A DNA stretch of 64,000 bases from Johnsonella ignava ATCC 51276. GTDB taxonomy: Bacteria; Bacillota; Clostridia; Lachnospirales; Lachnospiraceae. This document shows, one piece after another, positions 9,221 through 16,916 of the stretch; positions within the stretch are counted from its first letter, which is position 1; each line of letters begins with the position of its first letter. The translations under genes were made by a program, and so were the position numbers. The notes beneath the pieces are model-generated. The model searched no databases, had not been told where the DNA came from, and saw nothing but the letters and a program-made list of their open reading frames with translations. Location: assembly GCF_000235445.1 (NCBI RefSeq), contig NZ_JH378833.1, positions 128,435-192,434 on the forward strand. The letters are read 5' to 3'.

Positions 9221-10123
9221 ATGTGGATAGGAAAAAACTGGAAAGATTATAAAATAATATCAACAGGCGGTGGTGAAAAACTTGAAAAATGGGGAAAATA
9301 TATACTTATAAGACCTGATCCTCAAATTATATGGCAAAAAGAAAGCAGGCATATTCTCTGGAATAAAGCAAATGCACACTATCACCGTGATTCAAAAGGC
9401 GGTGGTGAATGGGAATTTTTTTCATTACCGCAGCAGTGGAGCATAAATTATGATTTAAATGACTCAGATGTACATAAGAGGCTTACTTTCAATCTGAAGC
9501 CTTTTAGCTTTAAACATACAGGTCTTTTTCCGGAACAGGCTTCAAACTGGGATTTCAGCTTTAAGCACATAAAAAAACGTATAAATTCAGGTGCCGAGGT
9601 AAAACTTTTAAACCTATTCGCCTATACAGGAGGTGCAACCCTTGCCGCTGCGGCAGCAGGAGCAAAAGTAACACATGTTGATGCAAGCAAAGGCATGGTA
9701 GCCTGGGCAAAGGAAAATGCGGTATCATCCGGTCTTAATGATGCCGGCATAAGATGGCTGGTTGATGACTGTATTAAATTTACACAGCGTGAGATAAGAC
9801 GAAAAAACCGCTATGATGCCATAATTATGGATCCCCCTTCCTATGGCAGAGGACCTAAGGGGGAAATCTGGAAAATAGAGTCCTCTATTTACAGTCTTAT
9901 AAAAGCTTCTCTAAGCCTTTTAAGCAATACACCGCTTTTTTTCATTATAAATTCATATACTACCGGACTTCAGGCAGGAGTTTTAAATTATATGTTACTT
10001 ACCGCTGCAAAAGCACTTAATCTGGAAAAGAACGGCAAAGCTGAAGCTGACGAACTTGGTCTTTTTGTGGAAGAGGACGGATTTATAATGCCTTGCGGTG
10101 CCTGTGCAAGAATGTTATGGTAA
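9221..10123 (+). CDS. Class I SAM-dependent methyltransferase (RlmI/RlmK-like)
   Basis: 300 residues of the Methyltrans_SAM family (PF10672) related to 23S rRNA cytosine/guanine methyltransferases. Seen: the SAM-binding motif I LLNLFAYTGGATLAAAAAGA (about residues 128-147), the acidic motif II VTHVDASKGMV, and the motif IV DAIIMDPPSYGRGPKGE (about 205-221), usual for base N- or C5-methylation of nucleic acid. No N-terminal PUA domain is present, so the RNA target is uncertain. The start is set by AAGGAG 8 nt upstream of the ATG. It is followed by a convergent terminator. Confidence 0.85.
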   Translation: MWIGKNWKDYKIISTGGGEKLEKWGKYILIRPDPQIIWQKESRHILWNKANAHYHRDSKGGGEWEFFSLPQQWSINYDLNDSDVHKRLTFNLKPFSFKHTGLFPEQASNWDFSFKHIKKRINSGAEVKLLNLFAYTGGATLAAAAAGAKVTHVDASKGMVAWAKENAVSSGLNDAGIRWLVDDCIKFTQREIRRKNRYDAIIMDPPSYGRGPKGEIWKIESSIYSLIKASLSLLSNTPLFFIINSYTTGLQAGVLNYMLLTAAKALNLEKNGKAEADELGLFVEEDGFIMPCGACARMLW

Positions 10124-10209
10124 TATATAGCTGCCGGCAGGATTAAGGATTCACAGTATTGTTCCGAAATAATAAGTTATTATAAATACATTTTCCTATA
10201 TAGGTTCTT

Positions 10210-10255
10210 AATAATAAGACATACATTAATAATAAAAATAATAAGACATACATTA
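10210..10255. repeat. 19-bp direct repeat in an AT-rich degenerate array
   Basis: The 19-mer AATAATAAGACATACATTA occurs at 10210-10228 and again at 10237-10255. Degenerate versions (ATACATTACAATAAAA-like) continue to about 10380, giving a roughly 170-bp region with a loose 27-33 bp period between two convergent genes. Function unknown; slippage debris is the simplest view. Confidence 0.6.
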
Positions 10256-10403
10256 TAATAAAATATGCGTTACGGTAAAATACTCATTACAATTAAGATA
10301 TGTATTTATTATAGTAAGCTATAAGTTGCGGTAGGATATACCTTACAAAGTAGGAATATACATTACAATAAAACATATTATAGTATAATATGCTTTAAAA
10401 TAT

Positions 10404-10447
10404 AAAAAGCAAAAAGGCCACAAATATTAATGAGCCTTTTGCTTTTT
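10404..10447. terminator. Bidirectional terminator
   Basis: Stem AAAAAGCAAAAAGGC (10404-10418) with GCCTTTTGCTTTTT (10434-10447), one bulged A, ending in T or A runs on both strands. It lies between the methyltransferase and the convergent nucleotidyltransferase fusion. Confidence 0.8.
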
Positions 10448-10526
10448 AAATTTTATAGTCTATACTTATAAATTACGGTAAAACTCAATTTAAAATCAAT
10501 TTATTTTCCATGCACCTTTGTTTTGT

Positions 10527-11861
10527 TTACTGCATGTTTATTTTTTCCCGCTCAAATATCTTTTTTACCGCATCAAGTATATTTTCCGCATATATATCGG
10601 GCTTAACCTCAAATTTACAGTCAAGTCCTCCTTCTCCGGTTTTTAAAAGGACCGATCTCATACCGAGCCGTCTTGCAAATTCCATGTCAATTGTGGTATC
10701 GCCTATCATCCATGACGATTTGAGATCTATATGATATCTTTGTGCGGCTTCATATGCCATACCCGTATCAGGCTTTCGGCATTTACATTCTACTTTATAT
10801 CTGGGATTTTCCTCAGGATAACCTCTATCAGGATGATGCGGACAGAAAAATATATCATCAAGAAATACCCCTTCTCTGCCAAGCAGAGTTGAAAGCTTTT
10901 TATGTATGTTTTCAACATCTTTAATATCACAGAGCCCCCTGGCAACCACAGGCTGATTTGTTGCAACTATTGCAAGCATACCGGATTTGTTTATAAGCCC
11001 TATCGCCTCTATGGCACCGGCTTCAAGTTCAAATTCATCCTCATCATATATAAGCCCTTTAAATTTATTTATAGTTCCATCTCTGTCAAGAAATATCGCC
11101 TTCTGTTTATATGAAAGATTTTTTGAGTTTATAAAACCGCTTTCAATATCCCTTACAGTACTTGTAATTCTCTCAACAGTGCCTATATCTTTAACAAATT
11201 CAGGTGATTTATATGCATAAATTTCCTCACCGTTTTTAGCCATAACCGCCAGTATATCCTTTTCAAAATCTGTTTTAACAGGCAGCGGCACCCTAGTACA
11301 TATTGACTTGTCAAGTATATAAAGACCTGCATTTACAAGATTATCATACCAGTAATCTCTTACATTATTTTTTGAGTCGAACTCCACTACACGGCTATAC
11401 TCGTCAACTTTAACAAGATCGGAATCAAACGGATGTGAATTGGGATGTACAAATAAGGTTGCTTTTGATTTTTTTTCAATGTGAAAATTCTCCATCTTCT
11501 TTATATCTATATCAAAAAATACATCACCGAAAACAAGCATAAAATAACCGTCAGAAGCCTTTTCATTTATAAATTTTTCTGTTAAAAAACAAAAAGCTCC
11601 GGCAGTTCCAAGTGCCTGTTCCTCAATTATATAATCTATCTCACAGCCAAAATCCTCTCCGTTTCCAAAATACTGAATAATCTTTTCACTAAGATATCCC
11701 ACAACCATTGTAACAGTGGTAATACCGTATTTTTTAAGTTCCTCAAGCTGCCACTCAAGCAAAGGTTTTGACTTTATATCCACCATAGGTTTAGGTATTT
11801 CATTTTTTGTAATTGAGGCAAGTCTGCTCCCTTTGCCTCCTGCCATAATAACTGCATGCAT
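10527..11861 (-). CDS. Bifunctional nucleotidyltransferase / HAD phosphatase (heptose-type)
   Basis: About 444 residues. The N-terminal half is a sugar-1-phosphate nucleotidyltransferase (AVIMAGGKGSRL at residues 3-14, PKPMVDIKSKPLLEW, GTAGAFCFL). The C-terminal half, from about residue 255, is a histidinol-phosphatase/GmhB-like HAD enzyme (FLDRDGTINKF, VATNQPVVARG, zinc site CPHHPD...CKCRKP, WMIGDTTIDMEFA). In the D-glycero-D-manno-heptose route, GmhB removes the 7-phosphate and HddC makes the GDP-sugar; here both would sit in one chain. GmhA and HddA are not seen nearby. Start at 11861 because GAGGAA precedes it and the motif begins at once; the longer reading adds 36 residues of non-conserved sequence. 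Confidence 0.85.
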   Translation of the reverse strand: MHAVIMAGGKGSRLASITKNEIPKPMVDIKSKPLLEWQLEELKKYGITTVTMVVGYLSEKIIQYFGNGEDFGCEIDYIIEEQALGTAGAFCFLTEKFINEKASDGYFMLVFGDVFFDIDIKKMENFHIEKKSKATLFVHPNSHPFDSDLVKVDEYSRVVEFDSKNNVRDYWYDNLVNAGLYILDKSICTRVPLPVKTDFEKDILAVMAKNGEEIYAYKSPEFVKDIGTVERITSTVRDIESGFINSKNLSYKQKAIFLDRDGTINKFKGLIYDEDEFELEAGAIEAIGLINKSGMLAIVATNQPVVARGLCDIKDVENIHKKLSTLLGREGVFLDDIFFCPHHPDRGYPEENPRYKVECKCRKPDTGMAYEAAQRYHIDLKSSWMIGDTTIDMEFARRLGMRSVLLKTGEGGLDCKFEVKPDIYAENILDAVKKIFEREKINMQ

Positions 11862-11888
11862 GAATATATTCCTCAAATTATTTATAAA

Positions 11889-11985
11889 TATTATAATAAG
11901 ATACAAGTGTAAAAAGTATAAAAATTCGATGCAAGCTTGCTTGCAATAGAATTTATTATCTTTTGACACCTATGTCATAATAATA
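11889..11985. repeat. Palindromic intergenic repeat, copy 1
   Basis: About 97 bp that fold end to end. Outer arms are TATTATAATAAG... and ...CATAATAATA; an inner stem is AATTC/GAATT plus TGCAAGC/GCTTGCA around the core GATGCAAGCTTGCTTGCA. A second copy at 28549-28647 has the same core and the same shoulders (ATACAAGTGT, AGTATAAAA, GAATTTATTAT). The copy ends next to the cold-shock terminator and lies 28 nt upstream of the nucleotidyltransferase start. It has the look of a non-coding MITE or REP-like element. Confidence 0.75.
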
Positions 11986-11987
11986 AA

Positions 11988-12057
11988 AACTGCCACAAAA
12001 CGGCAGGCTGCGACAAAGCTGATTGTCCCAGCATTAAAATGCCGTACTGCGGCAGTT
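11988..12057 (-). terminator. Terminator of the cold-shock gene
   Basis: Just after the cold-shock stop, the minus strand reads AACTGCC ... GGCAGTTTTTA with inner arms ACGGCA/TGCCGT, giving a branched hairpin followed by a T run. Confidence 0.7.
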
Positions 12058-12075
12058 CCCAAAGTAGTTTAAGAA

Positions 12076-12276
12076 CTAGACAACTGATACATTAACAGCC
12101 TGTATTCCTCTGCTGCCCTCAGCGGTATCATAGGTTACCTTCTGACCATCCTCAAGAGATTTGTAACCCTCAGAGTTGATTCCTGAAAAATGTACGAAAA
12201 TCTCGCTCTGGTCATCATCATTTGTGATAAATCCATAGCCCTTCGTAGCATTAAACCACTTAACTGTACCGTTCAT
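12076..12276 (-). CDS. Cold-shock domain protein (CspA family)
   Basis: 66 residues, the canonical Csp length: MNGTVKWFNATKGYGFITND with RNP1 (KGYGFI), RNP2-like IFVHFSGI, and the C-terminal GQKVTYDTAEGSRGIQAVNV. It binds single-stranded RNA and DNA and is expected to act as an RNA chaperone. The start at 12276 fits the family exactly; an upstream in-frame codon would add ten unrelated residues. The ribosome site is a run of G (GGGGGG) rather than AGGAGG. A strong promoter 130 nt upstream and a hairpin in between give it a long structured leader, as known for cspA genes. Confidence 0.95.
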   Translation of the reverse strand: MNGTVKWFNATKGYGFITNDDDQSEIFVHFSGINSEGYKSLEDGQKVTYDTAEGSRGIQAVNVSVV

Positions 12277-12324
12277 TACTGGTACCCCCCATATAATTTT
12301 TCGCATTCCGTTGCAACTTAAAAA

Positions 12325-12382
12325 TCACATATTTTTGTAAAGCATGAACTAAGAGTACCCCATGACTTACAAAAATATGTGA
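12325..12382 (-). promoter_or_regulatory. Large hairpin in the cold-shock 5' leader
   Basis: A perfect 16-bp inverted repeat, TCACATATTTTTGTAA at 12325-12340 and its complement at 12367-12382, extended by a second CATG/CATG stem inside a 14-nt loop. It lies wholly between the predicted transcription start (about 12405) and the start codon, so it would form in the RNA about 20 nt from the 5' end. Role is inferred: temperature-dependent leader or mRNA stabiliser. Confidence 0.65.
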
Positions 12383-12411
12383 ATCTATAGCTCAACTGAA
12401 AATACATCTTT

Positions 12412-12440
12412 ATGATAACAGTTAATCTAAATTATGTCAA
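12412..12440 (-). promoter_or_regulatory. Sigma-A promoter of the cold-shock gene
   Basis: On the minus strand: TTGACA (12440-12435), 17-nt spacer, TATCAT (12417-12412). It predicts a leader of about 128 nt before the coding start at 12276. Confidence 0.8.
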
Positions 12441-12747
12441 TAACATTTGATAAAATCAAGCCGTTTTTTTTCTTAAAGTATATTAATAAATTATAAAGAA
12501 TATAAATTTTTTATCTGATTTATTTTATATTTTTATATTTTTTACCTTATATAATCGGTATTTACTATTATAATCAACTTTATCTTTAAGATATATTCTT
12601 GATATTTTTTAGATTTTAGTGTATTCTGTTACTGTCAAATTTCTGCCATGTATGTATTAATGTTCGCCGCAGAAAACATTTCAAATGATTATATACAAAA
12701 AGCCGTACAGACGGCAACTTTTTACTATTAATACAATGGAGGATATT

Positions 12748-13410
12748 ATGAGATTACTTATATGCGAAGATGAAGATGATATACTTAATGCTCTTACCAA
12801 AGGGCTGAGAAAACTTAATTACTATGTTGATACAGCACATGACGGTGAGGAAGCACTTGAACTCTATTATGAATCTGATTATGACCTTATAATACTGGAC
12901 CTTAATATGCCTAAACTTGACGGCATTGAGGTACTTAAAGAGATCCGTCAGGACAATCCAGATAAAAAAGTCCTTATTCTATCAGCAAGAAGCACCCTTG
13001 ACGATAAGGTTAAAGGACTTGATCTGGGCGCAAACGACTACCTTGTAAAGCCCTTCCACTTTAAGGAGCTTGAAGCACGCATACGTGCACTTTTAAGAAC
13101 TTCATATACTGACAGTACCGATGATATAAAACTTGAACAGTTTGATATAACTCTGCTTGTAACTAAAAAGCAGGTTTTTAAATCCGGTGAATATATACCC
13201 CTTACACCGAAAGAATACAGTATATTTGAATATCTTTGCTGCCGTAAGGATACTGTGGTTTCATCATCAGAGCTTCTTGAACATAATATAGATATGAATG
13301 CAAACGATATCTCACAGGTTATAAAAGTGCATATAGCGGCACTGCGAAAAAAGCTTGGAGCAGATGTTATAAAAACAAGCAGAGGGATCGGCTACTATGT
13401 CGAATCATAA
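12748..13410 (+). CDS. OmpR/PhoB-family response regulator
   Basis: 220 residues: receiver domain 1-115 (MRLLICEDEDDI, phospho-acceptor in LIILDLNMPKLDG, YLVKPF) and a C-terminal winged helix (YIPLTPKEYSIFEYL; KVHIAALRKKL; IKTSRGIGYYV). The start at 12748 has GGAGG 6 nt upstream; an upstream ATG at 12685 adds 21 unrelated residues. It has no kinase next to it. The only kinase of the right class nearby is at 15717-16895 on the opposite strand, which in turn has no regulator, so I infer that they are a separated pair controlling the redox cluster between them. Confidence 0.93.
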   Translation: MRLLICEDEDDILNALTKGLRKLNYYVDTAHDGEEALELYYESDYDLIILDLNMPKLDGIEVLKEIRQDNPDKKVLILSARSTLDDKVKGLDLGANDYLVKPFHFKELEARIRALLRTSYTDSTDDIKLEQFDITLLVTKKQVFKSGEYIPLTPKEYSIFEYLCCRKDTVVSSSELLEHNIDMNANDISQVIKVHIAALRKKLGADVIKTSRGIGYYVES

Positions 13411-13469
13411 ATTATAAAACAATACAATATAAAGCAATATATTCAGTTTAATTTTATTTTTTATTTAAT

Positions 13470-13518
13470 AAAAGAACTGCATCCTTCCGGTTTATAACCG
13501 TAAAGAAGCAGTTCTTTT
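13470..13518. terminator. Bidirectional terminator
   Basis: AAAAGAACTGC (13470-13480) with GCAGTTCTTTT (13508-13518) and an inner CGGTT/AACCG stem, between the response regulator and the convergent TlpA-like gene. Confidence 0.85.
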
Positions 13519-13551
13519 AATGTAGTTTTTTTATTATGGTCGTAATATCTT

Positions 13552-14220
13552 TTATTTCATATCCGCAAGGGCTTTTTCAATCATCTCTGTAAAATGTGCT
13601 TCATCGCTTCCGCCCTTTAAAGGTTCTCCAACAACATTACCCTCTGAATCAACTAAAAGTGTAAGTGGAAATGCCTGATTATTCATAACCGCATCAAGCA
13701 GTTTTCCTTCAGGGAATATATTTGTATATGTAAGTCCGCCCTTTTTAATAATATCCTTTACGGCATCAGGGCTAGACGACGAATCCTGTGCTATTCCGAC
13801 TACATTAACCCCCTTATCTTTCATTTTCTCATATACCTTCTGAAGCTCCGGAAGCTCCTCAACGCATGGATGACACCAGCTGCCCCAAACATTTACAAGT
13901 GTAAGCTTGCTGTCTTTGAATATATCATTACTTACATCCTTGCCATCACTTGTCTTTGCTTTAAACTCAGGGATTTTTTTCATATCACTTAGTCCCTGTC
14001 CGGTTCCCATACTTTCCATGCCTTTACCGTCCATACCCTTGTCGTCCATACCTTTGCTGTCCATATTGGTATCAATTGAACCACCTGCCTTTTTCACATC
14101 ATCGGCATTTGCCACAAGGCTTTCCTGTGAGCCTCCTGCGCTCTGGGCACTTCCGCCTGCATTACATCCCGCAAGCAAAAACATCATACCTGCAATTCCT
14201 GTTACTAATAATTTTTTCAT
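13552..14220 (-). CDS. TlpA/ResA-like thioredoxin-fold lipoprotein with Met-rich linker
   Basis: About 222 residues. A type II signal (MKKLLVTGIAGMMFLLAGC) puts it on the outer face of the membrane. A low-complexity linker follows, including repeated K-G-M-D/E units (about residues 51-80, seven Met), then a thioredoxin fold of the TlpA/AhpC-TSA type with VWGSWCHPCVEELPEL (redox pair Cys116 and Cys119) and the cis-Pro loop AFPLTLLVD. Family members pass electrons to extracytoplasmic targets; in streptococci close relatives reduce surface MsrAB. The exported MsrAB at 5.8-6.9 kb is the obvious client. Start at the second ATG (14220), which has AGGAG at 9-nt spacing; the ATG at 14226 is only 3 nt from it. 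Confidence 0.9.
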   Translation of the reverse strand: MKKLLVTGIAGMMFLLAGCNAGGSAQSAGGSQESLVANADDVKKAGGSIDTNMDSKGMDDKGMDGKGMESMGTGQGLSDMKKIPEFKAKTSDGKDVSNDIFKDSKLTLVNVWGSWCHPCVEELPELQKVYEKMKDKGVNVVGIAQDSSSSPDAVKDIIKKGGLTYTNIFPEGKLLDAVMNNQAFPLTLLVDSEGNVVGEPLKGGSDEAHFTEMIEKALADMK

Positions 14221-14307
14221 TTTCATAATCTCCTTTTTTCATTTAATAATTTTCTAAATATTATTTTATTATGTTCATAATTTCCAAGTTAGATATATCC
14301 CGGAAAT

Positions 14308-14341
14308 AAATTAATCTTATGATTTGTTTTCAGATTAATTT
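14308..14341. promoter_or_regulatory. 10-bp inverted repeat upstream of the TlpA-like gene
   Basis: AAATTAATCT (14308-14317) and AGATTAATTT (14332-14341), perfect arms around a 14-nt spacer, about 90-120 nt upstream of the TlpA start. It may be an operator or a leader hairpin, or the end of the CPBP gene's transcript; no T run supports a terminator. Confidence 0.4.
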
Positions 14342-14421
14342 AACATACGCCTATTTTACACTCAACACAGTAAAGATATAGTTAAGAAATTGTTTCTTGG
14401 CTATATAAATTTTTATATTTT

Positions 14422-15285
14422 TTACAACGGCTCATATACACCGTTTTTTTGTTCGGAAGCAACACCGAAACTTTGATATGCAGTTTTAAATACAATATAT
14501 AATGCAGGAATAATCAGTATTACCGAAATCTTCTCCCATATACCCAGATAATTCTGCACCTGAGCAAATGAAGATATTGCAGCCACAGTGTTTATAGTAA
14601 TATGTATTATTATGGGCCAAAGTATATTTCTTGTCTTTAGATATATTGCACCTGCTATAAGTCCCATTAAAAATGTATATACCACCTGTACAAATGCTAT
14701 ATGTGCTATACCGAAAAGCAGTGCGGAAAAAATTACTGCAAACCAACCCTTTTTAACTTTTTCAAGCAGCCCTAAAATTATGCCTCTAAAAAGCAGCTCT
14801 TCCATAATCGGTCCCATTATTCCTCCTGTTAATATCAACAATACGGTGGAACCCTGACTATAATTTTCACTTACATGTTCAAGTGTATCAAGGCTCTGCT
14901 TTATAAAGCCTACTCCTGAAAGTGCATTTTCTACAAGTTTTATCCATAAAAATGATATGCCTCCAAATCCTAAACCTATGAGAATACTGAACATAATGCC
15001 TTTTTTAATATCCCATACAACTTTAGACTCTGCATCCGGCAAATTACCGCTTACGATTTTCCTGTATAAAAACCAGAATAAAACTATCATCAGCGGATAT
15101 TTAAGCATATCAAATCTGTTTATATCATCCGGCGAAAGCAGCCATGCTAAAAAAGGTGAATTTGTAGCGGTAAATATCATTACCAGAATATTGGCAAGAA
15201 TCACATGTACTATCATTACACTGGCTGCAAAAACCAATGCTAAAAATATATATCCCAACGGTTTTATTTTTTTTATCATATTCAT
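14422..15285 (-). CDS. CPBP-family intramembrane metalloprotease (Abi/CAAX type)
   Basis: 287 residues, about eight membrane helices. Catalytic motifs are seen: EELLFRGIILG (the EExxxR pair), then FGIAHIAF (FxxxH) and a third His segment (WPIIIHITINT). Members cleave or process membrane peptides or prenylated substrates; many Firmicute copies handle bacteriocin self-immunity or signal processing. Function here is unknown, but the gene lies between two redox genes on the same strand. The start has AAAGGA upstream. The gaps to its neighbours (155 and 195 nt) leave room for its own promoter. Confidence 0.88.
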   Translation of the reverse strand: MNMIKKIKPLGYIFLALVFAASVMIVHVILANILVMIFTATNSPFLAWLLSPDDINRFDMLKYPLMIVLFWFLYRKIVSGNLPDAESKVVWDIKKGIMFSILIGLGFGGISFLWIKLVENALSGVGFIKQSLDTLEHVSENYSQGSTVLLILTGGIMGPIMEELLFRGIILGLLEKVKKGWFAVIFSALLFGIAHIAFVQVVYTFLMGLIAGAIYLKTRNILWPIIIHITINTVAAISSFAQVQNYLGIWEKISVILIIPALYIVFKTAYQSFGVASEQKNGVYEPL

Positions 15286-15432
15286 ATTTTTTATTCCTTT
15301 CTTTCAGGTTTATTATTTTTATTGTTCTTTATTTCCTAATATTAATTTCCTAATATTGAATACTTAGTCCGGAAATTTATCCGGCTGCCAATATCAGACT
15401 TTAATTTGTTATATTTAATTTATTATATTTTT

Positions 15433-15456
15433 TAGTAGTATTAACCAATACCTATA
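15433..15456 (-). promoter_or_regulatory. Candidate bacterial SECIS element
   Basis: In the RNA after the in-frame UGA (15467-15465), GGUAUU pairs with AAUACU (one G-U pair) around the apical loop GGUU, with two more pairs below a 2x2 internal loop. The loop starts 18 nt after the UGA and its first two bases are G. E. coli fdhF has 17 nt and a G-containing loop; published bacterial SECIS rules, as I recall them, ask for a G in the first two loop bases and 16-37 nt spacing. The stem is AU-rich and short, so the evidence is good but not decisive. Confidence 0.65.
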
Positions 15457-15596
15457 CATTCCAGTCATATCCTTGTAGCCTTCTGCAATACATCAATATT
15501 CTCATGTCTCAATATGCCTAAAACTATAAAAAGTATTGACAGTATAAAAAATACAAAAGGAATTATACGATTATTTTCTATCTTCTTAATAAGCAT
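15441..15596 (-). CDS. Small membrane selenoprotein with a UxxC motif (CD1871A-like), UGA recoded
   Basis: ATG at 15596 has AAAGGAG 5 nt upstream. It encodes MLIKKIENNR, one membrane helix (residues 11-29), then RHENIDVLQKATRI, TGA, LECIGIG, TAA. As a plain ORF it has 43 codons; with TGA read as selenocysteine it has 51 residues ending I-U-L-E-C-I-G-I-G. The clostridial CD1871A-type small proteins, as I recall them, end ...ALGIYRGE...KAxNICLECIGIG, so the TGA falls exactly on the first redox Cys and the matching codons continue in frame beyond it. Charge distribution puts the UxxC end outside the cell. It sits between the kinase and protease genes in the redox cluster. The alternative is a Cys-to-stop mutation; the SECIS-like hairpin argues against it. 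Confidence 0.8.
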
Positions 15597-15716
15597 AACT
15601 TCTCCTTTCCGGGCTATATAATCAAATTTAAAAGTCTTTTTATATAGCCTGATAATTTTAAAAATACTTTATAATAATGTTTTATAATTCGGTTTTAAAC
15701 TTATATTTTTTTAATT

Positions 15717-16895
15717 TTAAGAGGATTGTTTAAAGTATATTTCAAATTCAGTGAAATGTCCTTCCTCACTTTTAACTTTTATATTAAAACCGTGTTCTGC
15801 AAGTATCTCTTTTGTAATTGCAAGCCCCAGTCCGCTTCCTCCCAGCTTCTTTGACCTAGAGCTGTCAACACAGTAAAACGGCTCAAATATCTTTTCAAGG
15901 TTCTCTTTTGATATTCCGCTGCCATAATCCTTTACAATAACAGAATCTGTATTTATAGATATATCTATATCTCCGTTTTCGTCAGAATATCTGATCGCAT
16001 TATGGATTATATTAAATATCGCCTGCTTCATAAGTACATTATCCGCATTTATATGTAAATTTTTGTCAGCACATTTTATATGTATCTTTATATTTTTATT
16101 TTTAATCTCATTATCAAGATTAAGTATTATCATTTGTATATTTTCATATAAGTTAAATTTTGTAATATTAAGGTTTTCACCGCTGCTTAACAGCCTGAGC
16201 CCCTGTACTATTGAAGCCATAGCCTCAGTCTGCCTGCCTACTATATCAGTAAAACTTCTATAATCTTCATATGAAGGATTTTCATCCATATTTAAAACCT
16301 CAAGATTCGCTCTTATAGCAGCTACCGGTGTCTTTAATTCATGTGCCGCATTTCTTGAAAATCTCCGCTGTTTTTCATAGGATTCTTTTATGTTTACAAG
16401 CATGTAATTAAATGCCGTCTGGAGATCCCCGACTTCATCAAGGCTCTCAACCACCTGTATCTGCTGATCAAGCTGATTTATATCAAGGTGTTTTATTATC
16501 CTGCTTAATTTTTGAAGCGGCTTAAGTGCCTTTCCGCTTACCCACCATATAAGCAGAGTACCTGCAATTACCAGAAATGCCATCATAAGCGTGCTTGTGA
16601 GCCTGAACATATCCTGCCCTTTCTTAAGAGCTCTCTGCAAATCAAGGTCTACAGGTATATGCTCAGAATCACCTTCGCCTTGTGTGATTTCAGAATATGC
16701 CGATTCATCAATTATAAATATAGTCTCTACATTCTGTATCGTAAATACAAGTGATATAACAGATATAAAAATAAATACCGAAGCGGTAAGGAAGGTTATT
16801 TTAGTCCTTATAGAGAATCTGTTCCACAATTTATCTAAAATTCCGGAGCATAATTTTCTCCTGCCGTTATTTTTATTTAATTTGTCAGTATCCAT
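15717..16895 (-). CDS. OmpR-system sensor histidine kinase
   Basis: 392 residues. Membrane helices at about 32-52 and 98-119 enclose a short external loop of some 45 residues, too small for a classical ligand domain, so it may sense the membrane or a partner protein. HAMP about 120-172, phospho-acceptor His185 in FSRNAAHELKTPVAAI, HATPase with NIIHNAIRYS, VKDYGSGIS and GGSGLGLAITKEI. It follows the 4Fe-4S gene by 21 nt and is probably cotranscribed with it. No regulator lies beside it; the OmpR-type regulator at 12.7 kb is the likely partner. Confidence 0.93.
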   Translation of the reverse strand: MDTDKLNKNNGRRKLCSGILDKLWNRFSIRTKITFLTASVFIFISVISLVFTIQNVETIFIIDESAYSEITQGEGDSEHIPVDLDLQRALKKGQDMFRLTSTLMMAFLVIAGTLLIWWVSGKALKPLQKLSRIIKHLDINQLDQQIQVVESLDEVGDLQTAFNYMLVNIKESYEKQRRFSRNAAHELKTPVAAIRANLEVLNMDENPSYEDYRSFTDIVGRQTEAMASIVQGLRLLSSGENLNITKFNLYENIQMIILNLDNEIKNKNIKIHIKCADKNLHINADNVLMKQAIFNIIHNAIRYSDENGDIDISINTDSVIVKDYGSGISKENLEKIFEPFYCVDSSRSKKLGGSGLGLAITKEILAEHGFNIKVKSEEGHFTEFEIYFKQSS

Positions 16896-16916
16896 AAAAT
16901 CAGCCTTTTTAATTTC

